Translations under genes and position numbers: made by a program
Notes under the pieces: model-generated
Told to the model about the DNA's origin: nothing
Databases searched by the model: none
Seen by the model: the letters and a program-made list of their open reading frames with translations, nothing else
Assembly: GCA_045603285.1 (NCBI GenBank)
Contig: JAZULW010000143.1
Location: forward strand, 1 to 17,093
DNA: 17,093 nt
Source: RGIG3009 sp045603285
GTDB taxonomy: Bacteria; Bacillota; Clostridia; Oscillospirales; Acutalibacteraceae
Direction: 5' to 3'
Shown here: one piece after another, positions 15,638 to 17,093 of the stretch
Numbering within the stretch: the stretch's first letter is position 1
How the letters are laid out: each line of letters begins with the position of its first letter

Positions 15638-16858
15638 ATGGCAAAAGACAGACGCAAAAAAGCGGGCACTACGCAGAAACGAAAGAAAAAGCAAGGTAGA
15701 CAGATCATCACCATTGCCGCATCCGTGTTTCTGGTGTTGTTTGCCGTTTTGGTGTTCATTCTCGTGCAGGTGTTAACGGCTGGATCCGGTGAAAAAGACA
15801 AAACACACTCCGATTTAAACGTTCACGACACCACGCCGTCGGCGTTGCAAAATAAGGTGGCCTATTATGTGGTGGGCCTTCTCGGTGAGGATGAAACCGC
15901 CGCAACCGAAGCGTTGATGTTCATTTGCCACGACAAAAAGAAAAACACCCTCAATATTATGGAAGTGCCGCAGGATACCTATTTGGGTGAAAGCGACCTT
16001 TGGTCCGTGACAAAAGCCGGTTTGGTTTGGGGCAATCCCGCGCCGCTTGATTGGTGTGATTTTGAAGGCAAACGCATCTTTAAGGCAGAGATCGAAGACC
16101 ACAAAAAAGCGGGACATACAGTTAGCCAACGTATTGGTTCCGCTTCCTACAACCTCGTTTCCGTTTTCAATGAACAGTTCTCCATGCCGGTGGACGAATA
16201 TTTTATGATTCCGCAAGCGGGCTTTGTGAAATTGGTTAACCTTGTAGGCGGTGTCGATGTGAATTTGGAAACCGCACTGAAAGTGGGGGACACAACTTAC
16301 AACAAAGGCGTGCAAACGCTGGACGGAGATGCAGCCTTACAATACGTCTTAAAGCGTGAGAAAGGTGTTCAAGGCGACGTGGAACGATTGGTTCGTTCGC
16401 GTAAGGTGTTTTTGGCGTTGTTTCAGCGTTTGTGTGCTCAAAACGAAGAGCAGCTCCTCAACGATTCGCTTGGACCCGTTATGCGCGGCTCCACGCCGAT
16501 TCGTGTCAGCGGCGATCTGGCTACTGCCGATATGATCAAATTGATTTTGAATTTGGCCAACGTAAAACCGCAAAATATGTCGGCTCAAGTTCTTTCCGGT
16601 AAAGCGACGTCGTACAATTCAAAGGTCTATTACAGCATCGGCCGCGCAGCCTTGATTTCCCAGCTTAACGAATATTTTAACCCGTACGGCGAAACGATTG
16701 TGGAGTCGGACGTGTTGGTTACCGAATTGGTACAAAACGTGCAAGCGGATACCCGTTTCCAAGTGTTATCCGAGTTGCTTGTTGAACAAAGCGGCACGGC
16801 CGCAACCACGACGACTACCGGAGCGACAACTACTACCACAACAAAGAAAGCAGATTGA
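15638..16858 (+). CDS. LytR-CpsA-Psr (LCP) family membrane protein, divergent
   Basis: Protein of 406 residues: a short basic cytoplasmic tail (1-21, KRKKK), one membrane helix (about 22-47, rich in Ile/Val/Leu), and an extracellular LCP-like domain (about 75-265), so type II topology. LCP enzymes attach teichoic acids or capsule polymers to peptidoglycan. Family blocks include DEYFMIPQAGFVKLVNLVGG (starting at 186), GVQTLDGDAALQYVLKRE (224-241) and GDVERLVRSRKVFLAL (246-261). The usual IPRDTYV appears as VPQDTYL (110-116), with Gln112 where the pyrophosphate-binding Arg is expected, and the KINxAY block reads RIGSASY (165-171). Activity may be altered. A further region (about 270-385) leads to a Thr-rich tail (387-402). 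It starts two bases after the nadD-yqeK stop; LCP between nadD/yqeK and rsfS is typical of Clostridia. Confidence 0.85.
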   Translation: MAKDRRKKAGTTQKRKKKQGRQIITIAASVFLVLFAVLVFILVQVLTAGSGEKDKTHSDLNVHDTTPSALQNKVAYYVVGLLGEDETAATEALMFICHDKKKNTLNIMEVPQDTYLGESDLWSVTKAGLVWGNPAPLDWCDFEGKRIFKAEIEDHKKAGHTVSQRIGSASYNLVSVFNEQFSMPVDEYFMIPQAGFVKLVNLVGGVDVNLETALKVGDTTYNKGVQTLDGDAALQYVLKREKGVQGDVERLVRSRKVFLALFQRLCAQNEEQLLNDSLGPVMRGSTPIRVSGDLATADMIKLILNLANVKPQNMSAQVLSGKATSYNSKVYYSIGRAALISQLNEYFNPYGETIVESDVLVTELVQNVQADTRFQVLSELLVEQSGTAATTTTTGATTTTTTKKAD

Positions 16859-16861
16859 ACT

Positions 16862-17093
16862 ATGGAATTGCAAGCATTGGTTAAAAATGTGGTGTGTTCT
16901 TTGGATAAACACAAAGCGCTGGACATTAAAGTGCTGCGTGTGACAGATGTTACGTCTTTGGCAGACTATTTTGTTATTGCCGCGGGCACATCGTCCACGC
17001 AGGTTCGCGCGTTGGCAGACTACACGGAGTTTGAGTTGGGTCAGTTGGGGGTAACCCCTTTGCATATCGAAGGGTATCAAACGGCTCAATGGA
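16862..17093 (+). CDS. rsfS: Ribosomal silencing factor RsfS (partial, 3' end cut)
   Basis: The first 77 residues are present and the window ends inside the gene. RsfS binds ribosomal protein L14 and blocks joining of the 30S and 50S subunits, lowering translation in stationary phase or starvation. Diagnostic residues are DVTSLADYFVIAAGTSSTQVRALAD (starting at about 29) and HIEGYQTAQW (68-77). The ATG lies three bases after the LCP stop codon with no strong ribosome binding site, so translation probably depends on the upstream gene. The nadD/yqeK-LCP-rsfS order supports the assignment. Confidence 0.95.
   Translation, partial: MELQALVKNVVCSLDKHKALDIKVLRVTDVTSLADYFVIAAGTSSTQVRALADYTEFELGQLGVTPLHIEGYQTAQW

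Noticed and set aside
1..17093. CRISPR arrays, insertion sequences, attachment sites, tRNA/rRNA genes, riboswitches, or an unknown defence or biosynthetic system
   Set aside because: I saw no spaced direct repeats, transposase or integrase motifs, or RNA-gene signatures, and nearly every base is taken by recognisable housekeeping genes.

Overview
The window is a gene-dense stretch of bacterial chromosome. All 16 recognisable genes lie on the + strand, most of them overlapping or separated by only a few bases. Protein similarity and gene order point to a Gram-positive Firmicute of class Clostridia, most likely near Oscillospirales/Ruminococcaceae. The clues are the folate-dependent TrmFO, the radical SAM gene between rnc and smc, an LCP (LytR-CpsA-Psr) gene between nadD/yqeK and rsfS, strong AGGAGG-type ribosome binding sites, and GTG/TTG starts. 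The genus cannot be named from this sequence. Nothing suggests a mobile element, prophage, CRISPR array, tRNA or rRNA.

Layout: (1) 37-655, rpmI-rplT, the end of a probable infC-rpmI-rplT operon, closed by a GC-rich hairpin. (2) 693-2673, an SpoU-type RNA 2'-O-methyltransferase overlapping dprA. (3) 2689-6082, topA and trmFO, overlapping by 8 bases. (4) 6086-8011, plsX, an acyl-carrier-protein-like gene lacking the usual attachment serine, and rnc. (5) 8004-13539, a radical SAM gene, smc and ftsY. (6) 13536-15635, rdgB, yhbY and a fused nadD-yqeK gene. (7) 15638-17093, a divergent LCP membrane protein and the start of rsfS, cut by the window edge. The only intergenic gap longer than 30 bases is 621-692.

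The genes serve translation and ribosome assembly (L35, L20, RNA methyltransferase, TrmFO, RNase III, YhbY, RsfS), chromosome maintenance (TopA, DprA, SMC, RdgB), membrane and envelope work (PlsX, ACP-like protein, FtsY, LCP) and NAD/dinucleotide metabolism (NadD-YqeK). Several blocks that are separate in Bacillus-type genomes are joined here into one co-directional run, which may be transcribed as one long operon or a few nested ones.

I found no convincing new multi-gene system. The points most worth checking are the ACP-like protein without a modifiable serine at the usual place, a palindromic element that appears to have been inserted in frame into the DprA linker, the NadD-YqeK fusion, the unassigned radical SAM protein with a KH-like tail, and the LCP protein that lacks expected catalytic residues.
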